From Cellulomonas sp. HZM (lineage in GTDB: Bacteria; Actinomycetota; Actinomycetes; Actinomycetales; Cellulomonadaceae), in NCBI RefSeq assembly GCF_000708885.1, contig NZ_JEOE01000010.1, positions 1 to 64,000 of the forward strand: a DNA stretch of 64,000 nucleotides. The letters are read 5' to 3'. Each line of letters opens with the position of its first letter. The stretch's first letter is position 1. Positions 9,120 through 19,033 of this stretch are shown here, piece by piece. A program made the translations under genes and the position numbers. The notes beneath the pieces are model-generated. The model was not told where the DNA came from and did not search any database. It saw nothing but the letters and a program-made list of their open reading frames with translations.

Positions 9120-10420
9120 ATCGGGTCCACGAGGTCGGCGTAGACCAGGAGCACGCCCACCGCACCGAGCAGCACGAAGACCGCGTAGGCGAGCGGCACG
9201 AGCTTCGCGGTGTCGAACGGCCCGGGACGCGGCAACCCGCGCAGGCGCGCCACCTGGCGACGCCCGCCCTCCCACAGCGCCGCCGCCACGTGGCCGCCGT
9301 CGAGCGGCGGCAGCGGGATGAGGTTGAAGACGAACAGCGCGATGTTCAGGGCCGCGAGCAGCTCGAGCCACGACGCGATGCGGATGCCGTCGCTCACGCC
9401 GGGTGCGGACCCGATCTCGCCGGCGAAGCGCCCGATCCCGACCACGCCCACGATGCTGTTGGCGTCGCGCGCCTCGTGCCCGAAGGTCGTACGGACCAGG
9501 CCGACGACCTTCCCGGGCAGGTTCCCGACGACCGCCGCCGTCTGCCACGTCCGCTCGGCGACGATGCCCGGGACCGCGAGCGGCGACTGGCGGACCAGCT
9601 CGCTGTCCGGCGTGACGCCCAGGAAGCCGACCGCGCTCGTCACGGGCTTGCCGTCCGCGCCGACCTTCGCGACCCCGTTCTCGTCGTACTGGGGCCGCTG
9701 CGCGACGACCGGCGTGACCGTGAGGGAGACACGCTCGCCGTCGCGGTCGACGACGACGGCGGTCTCCTGGCCGCCGCTCGCCCGGATGAGCCTCTGCAGC
9801 TGGTCCCACGACGTGATCGTCGTCCCGCCATAGCTCACCACGGTGTCTCCCGGCTCGAGACCGGCCGCCGCGCCCGGCGCGGGCTGGTCCGAGGGCTGGC
9901 ACGTGCGGTCGGCGTCCGCATCCGCCGGGATGACGCACTGCGAGACCCCGGCGAGGGTCGTGCTGGTCTGCGGGGTGCCCCACACGACCGCGACGACGCC
10001 GAGCAGCACGAACGCGATCACCAGGTTCATCACCGGGCCGCCCAGCATGACGGTGAGCTTCTTCGGGGTCGAGAGGCGGTAGAACGCGCGGTGGTCCTCG
10101 CCCGGGCGGATCTCCTCGGCGCTCGCCGCACGCGCGTCGCGCGCGAGCCGGCCCATCCACGTGCGCGCAGGCGGCGTGCCGACGGCCTCGTCGGGCGCGT
10201 ACATGCCGATCAGCCGCACGTAGCCGCCGAGCGGGATCGCCTTGAGGCCGTACTCGGTCTCGCCCTTGGTCCGCGACCACAGCGTGGGCCCGAAGCCGAC
10301 CATGTACTGGCTCACTCGCACGCCGAAACGCTTCGCGGGCACCATGTGCCCGATCTCGTGCAGGCCGATCGACACCAGCACACCCACGACGACGATCAGC
10401 ACACCGACCAGGTACGCCAT
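9110..10420 (-). CDS. rseP: Site-2 (RseP/Rip1-type) intramembrane zinc metalloprotease
   Basis: The 436-residue membrane protein carries the zinc-binding HEIGH at 21-25 in its first transmembrane segment and NLIPLPPLDGGH near the C-terminus, the two hallmarks of M50B site-2 proteases. A PDZ domain lies between them (GAAAGLEPGDTVVSYGG). Such enzymes cut membrane-bound anti-sigma factors or other regulators within the membrane. The ATG at 10420 has GGAGGG 7 bases upstream. In actinobacteria the usual order is dxr-rseP-ispG; here an oppositely oriented FAD oxidoreductase gene separates it from dxr. The last codons and stop are duplicated by a 15-base repeat. Confidence 0.95.
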   Translation of the reverse strand: MAYLVGVLIVVVGVLVSIGLHEIGHMVPAKRFGVRVSQYMVGFGPTLWSRTKGETEYGLKAIPLGGYVRLIGMYAPDEAVGTPPARTWMGRLARDARAASAEEIRPGEDHRAFYRLSTPKKLTVMLGGPVMNLVIAFVLLGVVAVVWGTPQTSTTLAGVSQCVIPADADADRTCQPSDQPAPGAAAGLEPGDTVVSYGGTTITSWDQLQRLIRASGGQETAVVVDRDGERVSLTVTPVVAQRPQYDENGVAKVGADGKPVTSAVGFLGVTPDSELVRQSPLAVPGIVAERTWQTAAVVGNLPGKVVGLVRTTFGHEARDANSIVGVVGIGRFAGEIGSAPGVSDGIRIASWLELLAALNIALFVFNLIPLPPLDGGHVAAALWEGGRRQVARLRGLPRPGPFDTAKLVPLAYAVFVLLGAVGVLLVYADLVDPIQI

Positions 10421-10576
10421 CCGGTCCCTCCACCTGTCCACGAGCACGGCCGCACGGGCGGTCCGCCCACGACGTGCACATCCTGCCTCCATTGTCTGGG
10501 AGCGCGCTGACAGCGAGCCGTGCGCGACACGAGGCCGACGTGCGGCCCCGTCGCGGCGGTACGAGCCCCACGCCGC

Positions 10577-10582
10577 TAGCGT
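10577..10582 (+). promoter_or_regulatory. -10 hexamer for leaderless FAD oxidoreductase gene
   Basis: TAGCGT ends 6 bases before the ATG at 10589 and no ribosome binding site is present. The same TAGCGT arrangement precedes cofD and the phosphoribosyltransferase gene. Confidence 0.55.
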
Positions 10583-10588
10583 CGTCGC

Positions 10589-11869
10589 ATGACGTCCCCG
10601 CGCACCCCCGGGCACGAGCCGCTCGACGGCGACACGGTCGCCGACGTGGTCGTCGTCGGTGCCGGGCTGACCGGCCTGTGGACCGCCTACTACCTGCTCG
10701 ACGCGGACGCCGCGCTCGACGTCCTCCTCGTCGACCAGGACCCCCTCGCGGCGGACGACGACCGGTCCGCCGCGGCCGGCGTCGACGCCGGGGTCTGCAC
10801 CACCGAGCTCGACGCCGACGGCGCGCGTGTCGCTGAGCTGTTCGGGCCGCAGGTCGCCGCCGCCGCGCGGGCCGCCGCGCGGGACGCCGTCGTCGAGATC
10901 GGAGGCGTGCTGGCGCTCGAGGAGATCGAGTGCGGGTTCACGTTCGGCGGCGCGGTCCGCATCGCGCTCGGTGCGGCGCAGGCGGCCCGGCTCGAGGCTC
11001 ACGCACGCACCGCGCGCACGTGGGGCGACGAGTGGGACGTCCTGGGCCCTGACGAGCTCGCCGATCACGTCGACGTGCCCGGCGCCGCGCTCGGGGCGTG
11101 GACGCCCGACGTCGCGGTCCTCGACCCCGTGTCCCTCGCGGCCGGGCTGCGGGACGTCCTGCGCCAGCGTGGCGCTCGCATCGCTGCGTCGACCTCCGCG
11201 GTCCGCGTGTCCCCGCGAGCGGTCGTCACCGACCGAGGGACCGTGCGGGCACGCCAGGTGGTCGTCGCGACCGGTGCGGGCCGTGGGTTCGCGGTACCAG
11301 GCGTACGCGCGGAGAAGGTCTCGACGCTCGTCACGGCGCCCCTCGACGCAGCCGCGTGGGCACACGCGGGGCTCGACCGTCGCACGGCCGTCGTCGGGAG
11401 CGGGCGCCGGGGCGTGCTCGCGCGGCGCGCGGGCGACCGGCTGGTCGTCACCGCCGACACGGACCCGCGCGTCGCGGCGACGCGCCTGTTCCCGGCGCTC
11501 GTGGCTCCTGCGGCGTCGTCCCGCGACGGGTCGCCGGCCGACACCGTCCGCAGCGGGACGCTCGGACGCACAGCGGACGGCCTGCCGGTCGTGTGGCTGG
11601 ACGACGACGGGATCGCGCACGCCGGCGGCTACGGCTGGGCCGGCCACGTCATGTCCAACGTCGCGGGCCGCACGCTCGCCGACCTGCTCACGCAGACCGA
11701 ATCGGCGCTCACGCGCCTGCCGTGGGTGCGTCCCGCGGCCCCGGCGCGCGACCGCCTCGCGGCCGTGCGGGCCGCGGTCCTGCGGGCCGCGAGCGACCGC
11801 GCCGACGCGGAGGAGGTCGTCGGCGGCTCGCCCGGTCCGGCGGCCGCGCTCCTCGACCGGCTGCGCTGA
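10589..11869 (+). CDS. FAD-dependent oxidoreductase (DAO family)
   Basis: This 426-residue protein has an N-terminal Rossmann dinucleotide-binding motif, VVVVGAGLTGLWTAYYLL, and the overall layout of D-amino-acid oxidase/glycine oxidase-like flavoproteins. A second nucleotide-contact region is seen at RQVVVATGAGRG and a C-terminal FAD segment at HAGGYGWAGHVMSNVAGR. No Rieske domain follows. The substrate cannot be told from the sequence. The gene is alone on the plus strand between rseP and dxr, both on the minus strand, so it looks like an insertion into a conserved neighbourhood. It is convergent with dxr, with 25 bases between the stops. Confidence 0.85.
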   Translation: MTSPRTPGHEPLDGDTVADVVVVGAGLTGLWTAYYLLDADAALDVLLVDQDPLAADDDRSAAAGVDAGVCTTELDADGARVAELFGPQVAAAARAAARDAVVEIGGVLALEEIECGFTFGGAVRIALGAAQAARLEAHARTARTWGDEWDVLGPDELADHVDVPGAALGAWTPDVAVLDPVSLAAGLRDVLRQRGARIAASTSAVRVSPRAVVTDRGTVRARQVVVATGAGRGFAVPGVRAEKVSTLVTAPLDAAAWAHAGLDRRTAVVGSGRRGVLARRAGDRLVVTADTDPRVAATRLFPALVAPAASSRDGSPADTVRSGTLGRTADGLPVVWLDDDGIAHAGGYGWAGHVMSNVAGRTLADLLTQTESALTRLPWVRPAAPARDRLAAVRAAVLRAASDRADAEEVVGGSPGPAAALLDRLR

Positions 11870-11894
11870 GGCCACCGCACCGCTCGGCCACGGC

Positions 11895-13064
11895 TCAGCG
11901 CCGGTCGAGCACCTCGTGCGCGCGCGACCGGGCCCAGGCCTCGGCACGCAGCACGGCGTCGAGGTCGAGCTCGTCCGCGCGGGTGCCCGGGTGCTCGTCG
12001 AGCACCCTCTCGACCGTCGTCACGATGTCGAGGAAGCCGATCCGGCCCGCGAGGAATGCCGCGACGCACTCCTCGTTCGCCGCGTTGTACACCGCCGGGT
12101 GCGTCGCCGAGGCATCGACGGCCAGCCGCGCGAGACGCACCGCACCGAAAACCTCCTCGTCGAGCGGCTCGAACGTCCAGGTCGCCGCGGTGGTCCAGTC
12201 GCACGCCGGCGCGACGTCGGTGACCCGGTCGGGCCATGACAGGCCGAGCGCGATCGGCAGCCGCATGTCGGGCGGGGACGCCTGCGCGATCGTCGAGCCG
12301 TCGTGGAACTCGACCATCGAGTGGACCACCGACTGCGGGTGCACGACCACGACGATGTCGTCGGTCGGCACGTCGAACAGCAGGTGCGCCTCGATCAGCT
12401 CGAGGCCCTTGTTCATGAGGGTCGCCGAGTTGATCGTCACGACCGGCCCCATCGACCACGTCGGGTGTGCGAGCGCCTGCTCCGGGGTCGCGGCCTTGAC
12501 CTCGTCGAGCGTCCGGCCGCGGAACGGTCCGCCCGACGCAGTCAGCACCAGCCGTCGCACCTCACCGCGCGAGCCTCCGCGCAGGCTCTGCGCGATCGCC
12601 GAGTGCTCGGAGTCGACCGGGACGATCTGGTCGGGCCGCCGACGTGCCGCCTGCACGAGCGCGCCGCCGACGACGAGCGACTCCTTGTTGGCGAGCGCGA
12701 GCGTGCTGCCCGCCTCGAGCGCGGCGAGCGTCGGCCCCAGCCCCACCGAGCCCGTCACACCGTTGAGCACGACGTCCGCGCCGCGGGCCGCGAGCTGCGT
12801 GGACGCATCCGGCCCAGCGAGCACCTCGACGCCGTCGAGCAGACCGCGCAGCTCGTCGGCCGCCGCCCGGTCCGCGACCGCGACGACCTCGACGTCGAGC
12901 TCACGCGCCTGCCGCGCGAGCAGCGCGACGTCACCACCGCCGGCGCCGAGACCCACGACCTCGAACCGGTCGGGGTTGCGCCGCACGACGTCGATCGCCT
13001 GGGTCCCGATCGAGCCGGTCGACCCCAGGAGCGCGACGGTGCGGATGCTGCCCTGCGCGGTCAC
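11895..13064 (-). CDS. dxr: 1-deoxy-D-xylulose 5-phosphate reductoisomerase
   Basis: The 389-residue enzyme makes methylerythritol phosphate, the first committed step of the MEP pathway, using NADPH. The NADPH-binding start [18 protein letters not shown], the metal-site stretch [12 protein letters not shown] and the catalytic region [10 protein letters not shown] plus [21 protein letters not shown] are all present. The GTG at 13064 has GAGGC about 6 bases upstream and lies 7 bases after the stop of the DivIVA-like gene. It is the last gene of the rlmN-DivIVA-like-dxr run. Confidence 0.97.
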   Translation of the reverse strand: MTAQGSIRTVALLGSTGSIGTQAIDVVRRNPDRFEVVGLGAGGGDVALLARQARELDVEVVAVADRAAADELRGLLDGVEVLAGPDASTQLAARGADVVLNGVTGSVGLGPTLAALEAGSTLALANKESLVVGGALVQAARRRPDQIVPVDSEHSAIAQSLRGGSRGEVRRLVLTASGGPFRGRTLDEVKAATPEQALAHPTWSMGPVVTINSATLMNKGLELIEAHLLFDVPTDDIVVVVHPQSVVHSMVEFHDGSTIAQASPPDMRLPIALGLSWPDRVTDVAPACDWTTAATWTFEPLDEEVFGAVRLARLAVDASATHPAVYNAANEECVAAFLAGRIGFLDIVTTVERVLDEHPGTRADELDLDAVLRAEAWARSRAHEVLDRR

Positions 13065-13071
13065 GCGTGCC

Positions 13072-13626
13072 TCACTCGACGCCGAGGAGCACCTCGACCG
13101 CACGCGCGAAGAATGCGTCGACGGGCGCCTCCGCGTACGCGTGGTGGCCCTTGCGCGCGCGGAACGTCGCGCCGCGGATCTCCGACGCCGACAGCGGCGC
13201 ACCCTTGTCGAAGTAGGCGACGAGACGGTGGCACAGCTCGTCGACGTCGGCGGGCTCGTAGCCCTGGTCGCGACCCTCCGGGGGTGCGAACCGGTCGCCG
13301 TCGGGGCGACCGAGCCGGCCGTACAGCGTGCGCGCCTGCTCACCCAGCTGCGTGAGCCACGCGGGCTGGCCGTGCTCCGCGACGAACTCGGCACGCGCGC
13401 GGGCGACGAACGCCTGCTCGAGGCGGTCCAGTGCGGCGTCGACCGCGGCGGTGACGTAGCCGCCGCGCACCATGTCGAACGCGACCGAGCGCACGTCCTT
13501 GGCGGCGAGCGCCGCGGCCGGGCCCTGCTCGTACACGGACCGCGCGTGGGCGAAGAACTCGTCGACCTCGTCCGGGTCGTAGCCGCTGCGCAGCCCCGTC
13601 ACCGTACGGAACATGCCGTCGCTCAC
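13072..13626 (-). CDS. DivIVA domain-containing protein (DivIVA-like repeats)
   Basis: This 184-residue protein carries short DivIVA-type motifs, [20 protein letters not shown] near the start and [15 protein letters not shown] further on, each following a conserved Gly-Tyr. Coiled-coil length is modest, unlike true polar DivIVA/Wag31, so a cell-envelope role is only a guess. The GTG start overlaps the rlmN stop by 4 bases (GTGA) and has GGAGGAGG just upstream, so the two genes are translationally coupled. Proteins of this kind are commonly encoded between rlmN and dxr in actinobacteria. Confidence 0.75.
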   Translation of the reverse strand: MSDGMFRTVTGLRSGYDPDEVDEFFAHARSVYEQGPAAALAAKDVRSVAFDMVRGGYVTAAVDAALDRLEQAFVARARAEFVAEHGQPAWLTQLGEQARTLYGRLGRPDGDRFAPPEGRDQGYEPADVDELCHRLVAYFDKGAPLSASEIRGATFRARKGHHAYAEAPVDAFFARAVEVLLGVE

Positions 13627-14750
13627 TCGTCCTCCTCCGCGGCCAGCTGGCCGCACGCACCGTCGATCTCGCTGCCACGGGTGTCCCGCACCGTGGTGGG
13701 GATGCCGTGCGCCCGCAAGCGTGCCACGAACTCCGCCTCGACCGCGGGATCGCTCGCTGTCCACCGCGAGTTGGGCACGGGGTTGAGCGGGATGGGGTTG
13801 CAGTGCACCCAGCCGCGCCCGCGTGCGTTGAGCTTCTCCCCCAGCAGGTCGGCGCGCCACGCGTGGTCGTTCACGTCGCGGATGAGCGCGTACTCGATCG
13901 ACACCCGTCGGCCGGTGACCTCGAAGTAGTGGTAGGCGGCGTCGAGCGCCTCGTCGACGTCCCAGCGCGTGTTGACCGGCACCAGCTCGCTGCGCAGCTC
14001 GTCGTCCGGCGCGTGCAGCGACAGCGCGAGCGTCACCGGGATGCCCTCGTCGGCCAGCTTGCGCATGGCGGGCACCATGCCCACGGTCGAGACCGTCACG
14101 TTGCGCGCGGACATGCCCAGGCCGTCAGGGGCTGGCGCGACGAGCGTGCGGACGGTGCCCATGATCGCCTTGTAGTTGGCGAGCGGCTCACCCATGCCCA
14201 TGAACACGACGTTCGTCAGTCGCGCCGGGCCCCCGGGGACCTCACCGGCGGCGAGCGAGCGCGCCGCCTCCCGGACCTGCTCGACGATCTCGGCGGTCGA
14301 CAGGTTGCGCGTCAGGCCCATCTGACCGGTCGCGCAGAACGCGCACGCGAGCCCGCAGCCGGCCTGGCTCGAGATGCACAGCGTGGTGCGGTTCGCGTAC
14401 CGCATGAGCACCGACTCGACCTTCGCGCCGTCGAAGAGGTGCCACAGCGTCTTGACGGTCGTGCCGCCGTCCGCGGTCATCGTCCGCGCACGCTCGAGCA
14501 GCGGCGGGAACAGGTTCGCCGTCAGGACGTCGCGCGACGCCTTGGGCAGGTCCGTCATGGTCGACGGGTCCGACGACAGGTGCGTGAAGTAGTGCGTCGC
14601 GAGCTGCTTGGCGCGGAAGGGCTTCTCCCCCAGCTCCGTCACCGCGGCCACGCGCTCGGCGGGCGTGAGGTCGACGAAGTGCTTCGGCGGCTTGCCTCGC
14701 GGCCCGCGCGTCGGGGACGACAGGTCGAGGCGGACGGGCGTCCCGGTCAC
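13623..14750 (-). CDS. rlmN: Dual-specificity 23S rRNA/tRNA adenine C2-methyltransferase RlmN
   Basis: The 375-residue radical SAM enzyme methylates A2503 of 23S rRNA and A37 of some tRNAs. The cluster-binding Cys132, Cys136 and Cys139 are in CGLACAFC, and the C-terminal acceptor Cys is in GACGQ at about 366. The SAM-binding GMGEPL motif is also clear. The GTG at 14750 is preceded by AAGGAGGTG, one of the best ribosome binding sites in the window. It lies 34 bases after the cdsA stop on the same strand. Confidence 0.97.
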   Translation of the reverse strand: MTGTPVRLDLSSPTRGPRGKPPKHFVDLTPAERVAAVTELGEKPFRAKQLATHYFTHLSSDPSTMTDLPKASRDVLTANLFPPLLERARTMTADGGTTVKTLWHLFDGAKVESVLMRYANRTTLCISSQAGCGLACAFCATGQMGLTRNLSTAEIVEQVREAARSLAAGEVPGGPARLTNVVFMGMGEPLANYKAIMGTVRTLVAPAPDGLGMSARNVTVSTVGMVPAMRKLADEGIPVTLALSLHAPDDELRSELVPVNTRWDVDEALDAAYHYFEVTGRRVSIEYALIRDVNDHAWRADLLGEKLNARGRGWVHCNPIPLNPVPNSRWTASDPAVEAEFVARLRAHGIPTTVRDTRGSEIDGACGQLAAEEDE

Positions 14751-14784
14751 GGGGCACCTCCTTGCATGGGGGTCGGCTTCGACG

Positions 14785-15624
14785 CTACGCCGGGGGCTGC
14801 AGCAGCGTCAGGATGAGGTAGACGGCGGGTGCCGTGAGCAGCAGCGAGTCGAGGCGGTCGAGGATCCCGCCGTGGCCGGGCACCAGCGTGCCCATGTCCT
14901 TGAGCTCGAGGTCGCGCTTGAGCATCGACTCGCACAGGTCGCCGAGCGTCGCGGTCACCACGGTCGCCAGGCCGAGGAACACGCCCGTGAGCGGCTCGCC
15001 GTGGAACGCGACCTGCATCCCGACGACGCCCACGACGCAGGCGAGGACCACGGAGCCGACGAGCCCTTCCCAGGACTTCTTCGGGCTCACCGACGGCGCG
15101 AGCGGGTGGCGTCCGACGAGCACGCCGACGGCATAGCCGCCGGTGTCGGACGCGACGACGAGCAGGATGAACAGCAGCACCCTCGCGGGGCCGTCGTCGG
15201 CGGCGAGCATGAGCATCACGAAGCCCGCGAGGAACGGCAGGTACGCCGCGGCGAACGCGCCCGCGGTGGCGTCGCGCAGCGCACGTGGGCCGCTGCCGTC
15301 CAGGACGCGCCAGATGACGACGCCCCCGACGGTCAGCATGAACGCGACGAACAGGGCCTCGGGACCGGACGTGAACGCCGAGACCAGGATGCCGACGGCA
15401 CCGACGAGCAGCGGGAGCAGCGGGAGGTGGATGGCGCGGCGCGTGAACGCCTGGGCCAGCTCCCACAGCGCTGCGCACACCACGAGCACGGCGAGGCCCG
15501 CGAAGACCTCCTTGACGATGAACAGCGAGAGCACGACGACGACGAGCAGGCCGACGCCGACGGCGGTCGCGACCGGCAGGTCGCGACCCGTCCGGGACGT
15601 GCGGGGTGCGGCGAGCTCCGTCAT
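14785..15624 (-). CDS. cdsA: Phosphatidate cytidylyltransferase
   Basis: This 279-residue integral membrane enzyme makes CDP-diacylglycerol from phosphatidic acid and CTP, the entry to phospholipid synthesis. It has about seven or eight hydrophobic segments and the family signature near the C-terminus, running from [13 protein letters not shown] into [11 protein letters not shown]. The ATG start overlaps the frr stop by one base (TGATG). The upstream gene order rpsB-tsf-pyrH-frr-cdsA is widely conserved. Confidence 0.96.
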   Translation of the reverse strand: MTELAAPRTSRTGRDLPVATAVGVGLLVVVVLSLFIVKEVFAGLAVLVVCAALWELAQAFTRRAIHLPLLPLLVGAVGILVSAFTSGPEALFVAFMLTVGGVVIWRVLDGSGPRALRDATAGAFAAAYLPFLAGFVMLMLAADDGPARVLLFILLVVASDTGGYAVGVLVGRHPLAPSVSPKKSWEGLVGSVVLACVVGVVGMQVAFHGEPLTGVFLGLATVVTATLGDLCESMLKRDLELKDMGTLVPGHGGILDRLDSLLLTAPAVYLILTLLQPPA

Positions 15625-16181
15625 CAGACCTCGAGCAGCTCGCTCTCCTTGGACGCGAGGAGGCTGTCGACCAGGTCGACGTGCTTCTTCGTCAGCGCCT
15701 CGAGCTCCTTCTCGGCACGCGTCACCTCGTCCTCGCCCGCCTCGCCGTCCTTGACGATGCGGTCGAGCTCCTCCTTGGCGCGGCGGCGCACGCTGCGCAC
15801 CGAGATGCGGGCGTCCTCGGCCTTCGCCTTGGCGAGCTTCACGAAGTCGCGGCGGCGCTCCTCGGTCAGCGTGGGCAGCACGACGCGGATGACGTTGCCG
15901 TCGTTCGTCGGGTTCACGCCGAGGTCGGAGTCGCGCAGGGACTTCTCGATCGCCGCGGTCGCCGACTTGTCGAACGGCGAGACGAGGATGGTGCGCGCCT
16001 CGGTCACGTTGAACGACGCGAGCTGCTGCAGCGGCGTCGGGCTGCCGTAGTAGTCGACGAACACCTTCGCGAACATCGCCGCGTTGGCGCGCCCGGTGCG
16101 GATCGCCGCGAAGTCGTCCTTGGCGACCTCGACAGCCTTGTCCATCTTCTCCTCGGCCTCGAGGAGGGTCTCGTCGATCAC
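15624..16181 (-). CDS. frr: Ribosome recycling factor
   Basis: At 185 residues this is a full-length RRF, which with EF-G splits post-termination ribosomes. Typical segments are [12 protein letters not shown] near 27, [33 protein letters not shown] and the C-terminal [15 protein letters not shown]. The GTG at 16181 has GGAGC 7 bases upstream. The gene lies between pyrH and cdsA on the same strand, with 78 bases to pyrH and a one-base overlap with cdsA. Confidence 0.97.
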   Translation of the reverse strand: MIDETLLEAEEKMDKAVEVAKDDFAAIRTGRANAAMFAKVFVDYYGSPTPLQQLASFNVTEARTILVSPFDKSATAAIEKSLRDSDLGVNPTNDGNVIRVVLPTLTEERRRDFVKLAKAKAEDARISVRSVRRRAKEELDRIVKDGEAGEDEVTRAEKELEALTKKHVDLVDSLLASKESELLEV

Positions 16182-16259
16182 GGCTTGCTCCGTCCCGTTC
16201 GTCGTGCCGCGCCCGGTCGGGCGCTCATGGTCGTGGTGGTGCGAAGGTCGTGGGGCTCG

Positions 16260-17003
16260 TCAGCTCGCGGTGACCAGCGTGCCGATCTTCTCACCTCGAA
16301 GGACGCGCGTGACGTTGCCCTCCTCCTCGAGGCCGAACACGCGCATCACCACGTCGTTGTCCCGGCACAGCGACATCGCGGTCGCGTCCATCACGGCCAG
16401 GCCCTCGACGAGCGCCTCCGTGTAGGTGAGGTGCTCGAGACGCTTCGCGTCGGGGTCCTTGCGGGGGTCCGCGGTGTAGACCGCGTCGACCCCGTTCTTG
16501 CCCATGAGCACCTCCTGGCAGTGCGTCTCCAGGGCACGCTGCACGCTCACGGTGTCGGTCGAGAAGTACGGCATGCCCGCACCGGCGCCGAAGATCACGA
16601 CGCGCCCCTTCTCGAGGTGACGGATCGCGCGCAGCGGGATGTACGGCTCGGCGACCTGACCCATCGTGATGGCGGTCTGCACACGCGTGTCCACGCCGGC
16701 CTGCTCGAGGAAGTCCTGCAGCGCGAGGCAGTTCATGACCGTGCCGAGCATGCCCATGTAGTCCGCACGGGCCCGGTCGAGACCCGACTGGGAGAGCTGC
16801 GCACCGCGGAAGAAGTTGCCGCCGCCGACGACGATCGCGACCTGCACGCCCTCCCTGACGGCGAGCGCGATCTCCCCGGCCACGCGACGCACGACGTCGA
16901 CCGCGAGACCCACGTCGCCGCCGCCGAACGTCTCGCCCGAGAGCTTGAGCAGGACGCGTCGCGCCGGGGCGCCCGTCCCGTCGACAACGGGATTCTGGCT
17001 CAC
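16260..17003 (-). CDS. pyrH: UMP kinase
   Basis: The 247-residue enzyme phosphorylates UMP to UDP and belongs to the amino-acid kinase fold, as bacterial PyrH does. Visible are [13 protein letters not shown], the [10 protein letters not shown] loop, [18 protein letters not shown] and the ATP-site stretch [16 protein letters not shown]. The frame is open further upstream, but the GTG at 17003 (SQNPVV) has GGAGG with 5-6 bases spacing. The tsf-pyrH gap holds a perfect 13-bp hairpin, so pyrH may have its own transcript. Confidence 0.97.
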   Translation of the reverse strand: MSQNPVVDGTGAPARRVLLKLSGETFGGGDVGLAVDVVRRVAGEIALAVREGVQVAIVVGGGNFFRGAQLSQSGLDRARADYMGMLGTVMNCLALQDFLEQAGVDTRVQTAITMGQVAEPYIPLRAIRHLEKGRVVIFGAGAGMPYFSTDTVSVQRALETHCQEVLMGKNGVDAVYTADPRKDPDAKRLEHLTYTEALVEGLAVMDATAMSLCRDNDVVMRVFGLEEEGNVTRVLRGEKIGTLVTAS

Positions 17004-17052
17004 GCGATCCTCCAGGGAGCTCGTACGGTCGGTGCGTCGTGCTGGTGGTGCG

Positions 17053-17088
17053 CCGGTGGCCCCGGCCCTCACGGACCGGGGCCACCGG
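17053..17088 (-). terminator. Hairpin after tsf
   Basis: CCGGTGGCCCCGG (17053-17065) and CCGGGGCCACCGG (17076-17088) form a perfect 13-bp stem with a 10-base loop, 14 bases past the tsf stop. There is no T-run, which is common for actinobacterial terminators. Confidence 0.75.
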
Positions 17089-17101
17089 GACGGTGCTGGG
17101 G

Positions 17102-17947
17102 TCAGGCTCCCACGCGGAAGCGCACGAAGCCCGTCAGCGTGCCGCCGGCCTCGGTGAGCACCTGGCCGACCGACTTCTTCGGGTCCTTCGCGAACGCCTG
17201 GTCGAGCAGCACGTTCTCCTTGAAGAAGCCGTTGAGGCGGCCCTCGACGATCTTCGGGAGCGCGGCCTCGGGCTTGCCCTCGTTGCGCGCGGTCTCCTCG
17301 GCGATCTTGCGCTCGTTCTCGACCGTCTCGGCCGAGACCTCGTCACGCGTGAGGAACAGCGGCGAGTAGGCCGCGATGTGCGTCGCGATGTCGCGCGCCA
17401 CGCCGGCACCCGCCGCGTCGGTCGCCACGAGGACGCCGACCTGCGGGGGCAGGTCCTTGTTGACCTTGTGCAGGTAGACCTCGACGTGCTCGCCGGCCAC
17501 GCGGGCCAGGCGGCGCACGACGACGCGCTCGCCGAGCGTGGCGGCCGTCTCGTCGACGATGTTCTGCACCGTGGTGCCCTCGTACTCCGCCGACGTCAGC
17601 GCGTCCGCGTCGCGGGCGCCGGTCTCGACGGCGGCCGCGAGCACGCGGTCCGCGAGCGAGATGAAGTTCTGGCTCTTCGCGACGAAGTCGGTCTCCGAGT
17701 TGACCTCGACGAGCACGCCCGTCTGCCCCTCGCCGTCGGCCGTCGGGCCGACGTGCGCCGCGACGAGGCCGTCGGAGGCCGCGCGGCCCTCACGCTTGCC
17801 GACGCCCTTGAGGCCCTTGACGCGGATGATCTCGAGCGCCTTGTCGGCGTCGCCCTCCGCCTCCTCGAGCGCCTTCTTGACGTCGAGCATGCCCGCGCCG
17901 GTCTTCTCGCGCAGGTCCTTGATGTCCTGGAGCGAGTAGTTCGCCAT
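17102..17947 (-). CDS. tsf: Elongation factor Ts
   Basis: The 281-residue protein regenerates EF-Tu-GTP. It opens with [20 protein letters not shown] and [10 protein letters not shown], the UBA-like helix domain, and holds the EF-Tu contact motif [10 protein letters not shown] near 80. Length matches the family. The ATG at 17947 has GGGA upstream. rpsB precedes it by 138 bases, and a perfect 12-bp hairpin sits in that gap, so tsf expression may depend on read-through from rpsB. Confidence 0.97.
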   Translation of the reverse strand: MANYSLQDIKDLREKTGAGMLDVKKALEEAEGDADKALEIIRVKGLKGVGKREGRAASDGLVAAHVGPTADGEGQTGVLVEVNSETDFVAKSQNFISLADRVLAAAVETGARDADALTSAEYEGTTVQNIVDETAATLGERVVVRRLARVAGEHVEVYLHKVNKDLPPQVGVLVATDAAGAGVARDIATHIAAYSPLFLTRDEVSAETVENERKIAEETARNEGKPEAALPKIVEGRLNGFFKENVLLDQAFAKDPKKSVGQVLTEAGGTLTGFVRFRVGA

Positions 17948-18051
17948 GTCGTGTGTCCCGTTCTCCGTCACGGCGGGCTCGCGCCCGCACGCCGGTGGTC
18001 GTTGCGGAAGTCGTGCTGGCGGCGGGCCTGTCGGGCCCACCGGTGCGCTGC

Positions 18052-18077
18052 GGGTGGGGCCGCGTGCGGCCCCACCC
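18052..18077 (-). terminator. Hairpin between rpsB and tsf (possible attenuator)
   Basis: GGGTGGGGCCGC and its exact complement GCGGCCCCACCC are separated by two bases (18064-18065). The hairpin lies 9 bases past the rpsB stop and well ahead of tsf. It may lower tsf relative to rpsB or protect the rpsB message. Confidence 0.65.
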
Positions 18078-18085
18078 TGTGAGCG

Positions 18086-19033
18086 TCAGGCCTGGGCGTC
18101 GCCCTCGGCAGCCTCGGCGGGCGCCTCGGTCTCGGCGACCTCGGTCTGCGCGGCCTCGGGGGCAGCCTGCTCGGCGACCTCCTGCGCGATCTCGGTCTCG
18201 GCGACGGCGACCTCGGCGGCGGCCTCCGGTGCGACCTTCGCGTCGGCCAGGTCTGCCTCGGCGCCGGCGAGGAGCTCACGCTCCCACTCGGCGAGCGGCT
18301 CGGCGTCGGCCTCGGCGCCCTCGGCGGCCGCGGTGCGACCCGAGTGGCGCTTGAGCAGGCCGTCGGCGGCGGCGTCCGCGATCACGCGGGTGAGCAGCTG
18401 GACCGCGCGGATCGCGTCGTCGTTGCCCGGGATCGGGTAGTCGACGACGTCCGGGTCGCAGTTGGTGTCGAGGATCGCGACGACGGGGATGCCGAGCTTG
18501 CGCGCCTCGTCGACCGCCAGGTGCTCCTTGTTCGTGTCGACGATCCACACGGCCGAGGGGATCTTGGCCATGTCGCGGATGCCGCCGAGCGTCTTGCTCA
18601 GCTTGTCCTTCTCGCGACGCAGGACCAGGAGCTCCTTCTTCGTCAGGCCGGAGCCGGCGACGTCGTCGAAGTCGATCTGCTCGAGCTCCTTGAGGCGCTG
18701 CAGGCGCTTGTGGACCGTCGAGAAGTTGGTCAGCATGCCGCCGAGCCAGCGCTGGTTGACGTAGGGCATGCCCACGCGCGCGGCCTGCTCGGCCACGGGC
18801 TCCTGCGCCTGCTTCTTGGTGCCGACGAAGAGGATCGAGCCACCGTGCGCGACGGTCTGGCTGACGAAGTCGTAGGCGCGGTCGATGTAGGACAGCGACT
18901 GCTGCAGGTCGACGATGTAGATGCCGTTGCGCTCGGTGAAGATGAAGCGCTTCATCTTGGGGTTCCAGCGGCGGGTCTGGTGCCCGAAGTGGACACCGCT
19001 CTCGAGCAGCTGGCGCATGGTCACGACGGCCAT
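18086..19033 (-). CDS. rpsB: Ribosomal protein S2
   Basis: The 315-residue protein begins [20 protein letters not shown] and continues with [20 protein letters not shown], the S2 signature; [14 protein letters not shown] sequence ([14 protein letters not shown]) follows near 205. S2 joins the 30S body late in assembly. From about residue 235 the protein carries an Ala/Glu-rich extension of 80 residues, common in actinobacterial S2. The ATG at 19033 has AAGGA 7 bases upstream. The frame stays open for 76 codons upstream, but the S2 homology starts at this ATG. Confidence 0.98.
   Translation of the reverse strand: MAVVTMRQLLESGVHFGHQTRRWNPKMKRFIFTERNGIYIVDLQQSLSYIDRAYDFVSQTVAHGGSILFVGTKKQAQEPVAEQAARVGMPYVNQRWLGGMLTNFSTVHKRLQRLKELEQIDFDDVAGSGLTKKELLVLRREKDKLSKTLGGIRDMAKIPSAVWIVDTNKEHLAVDEARKLGIPVVAILDTNCDPDVVDYPIPGNDDAIRAVQLLTRVIADAAADGLLKRHSGRTAAAEGAEADAEPLAEWERELLAGAEADLADAKVAPEAAAEVAVAETEIAQEVAEQAAPEAAQTEVAETEAPAEAAEGDAQA

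Noticed and set aside
14608..16050. Several opposite-strand frames of 400-1000 codons over rlmN, cdsA, frr, smc, ileS and others
   Set aside because: Their translations are low-complexity Arg/His/Pro/Gly-rich shadows of well-recognised genes, with no conserved motif.
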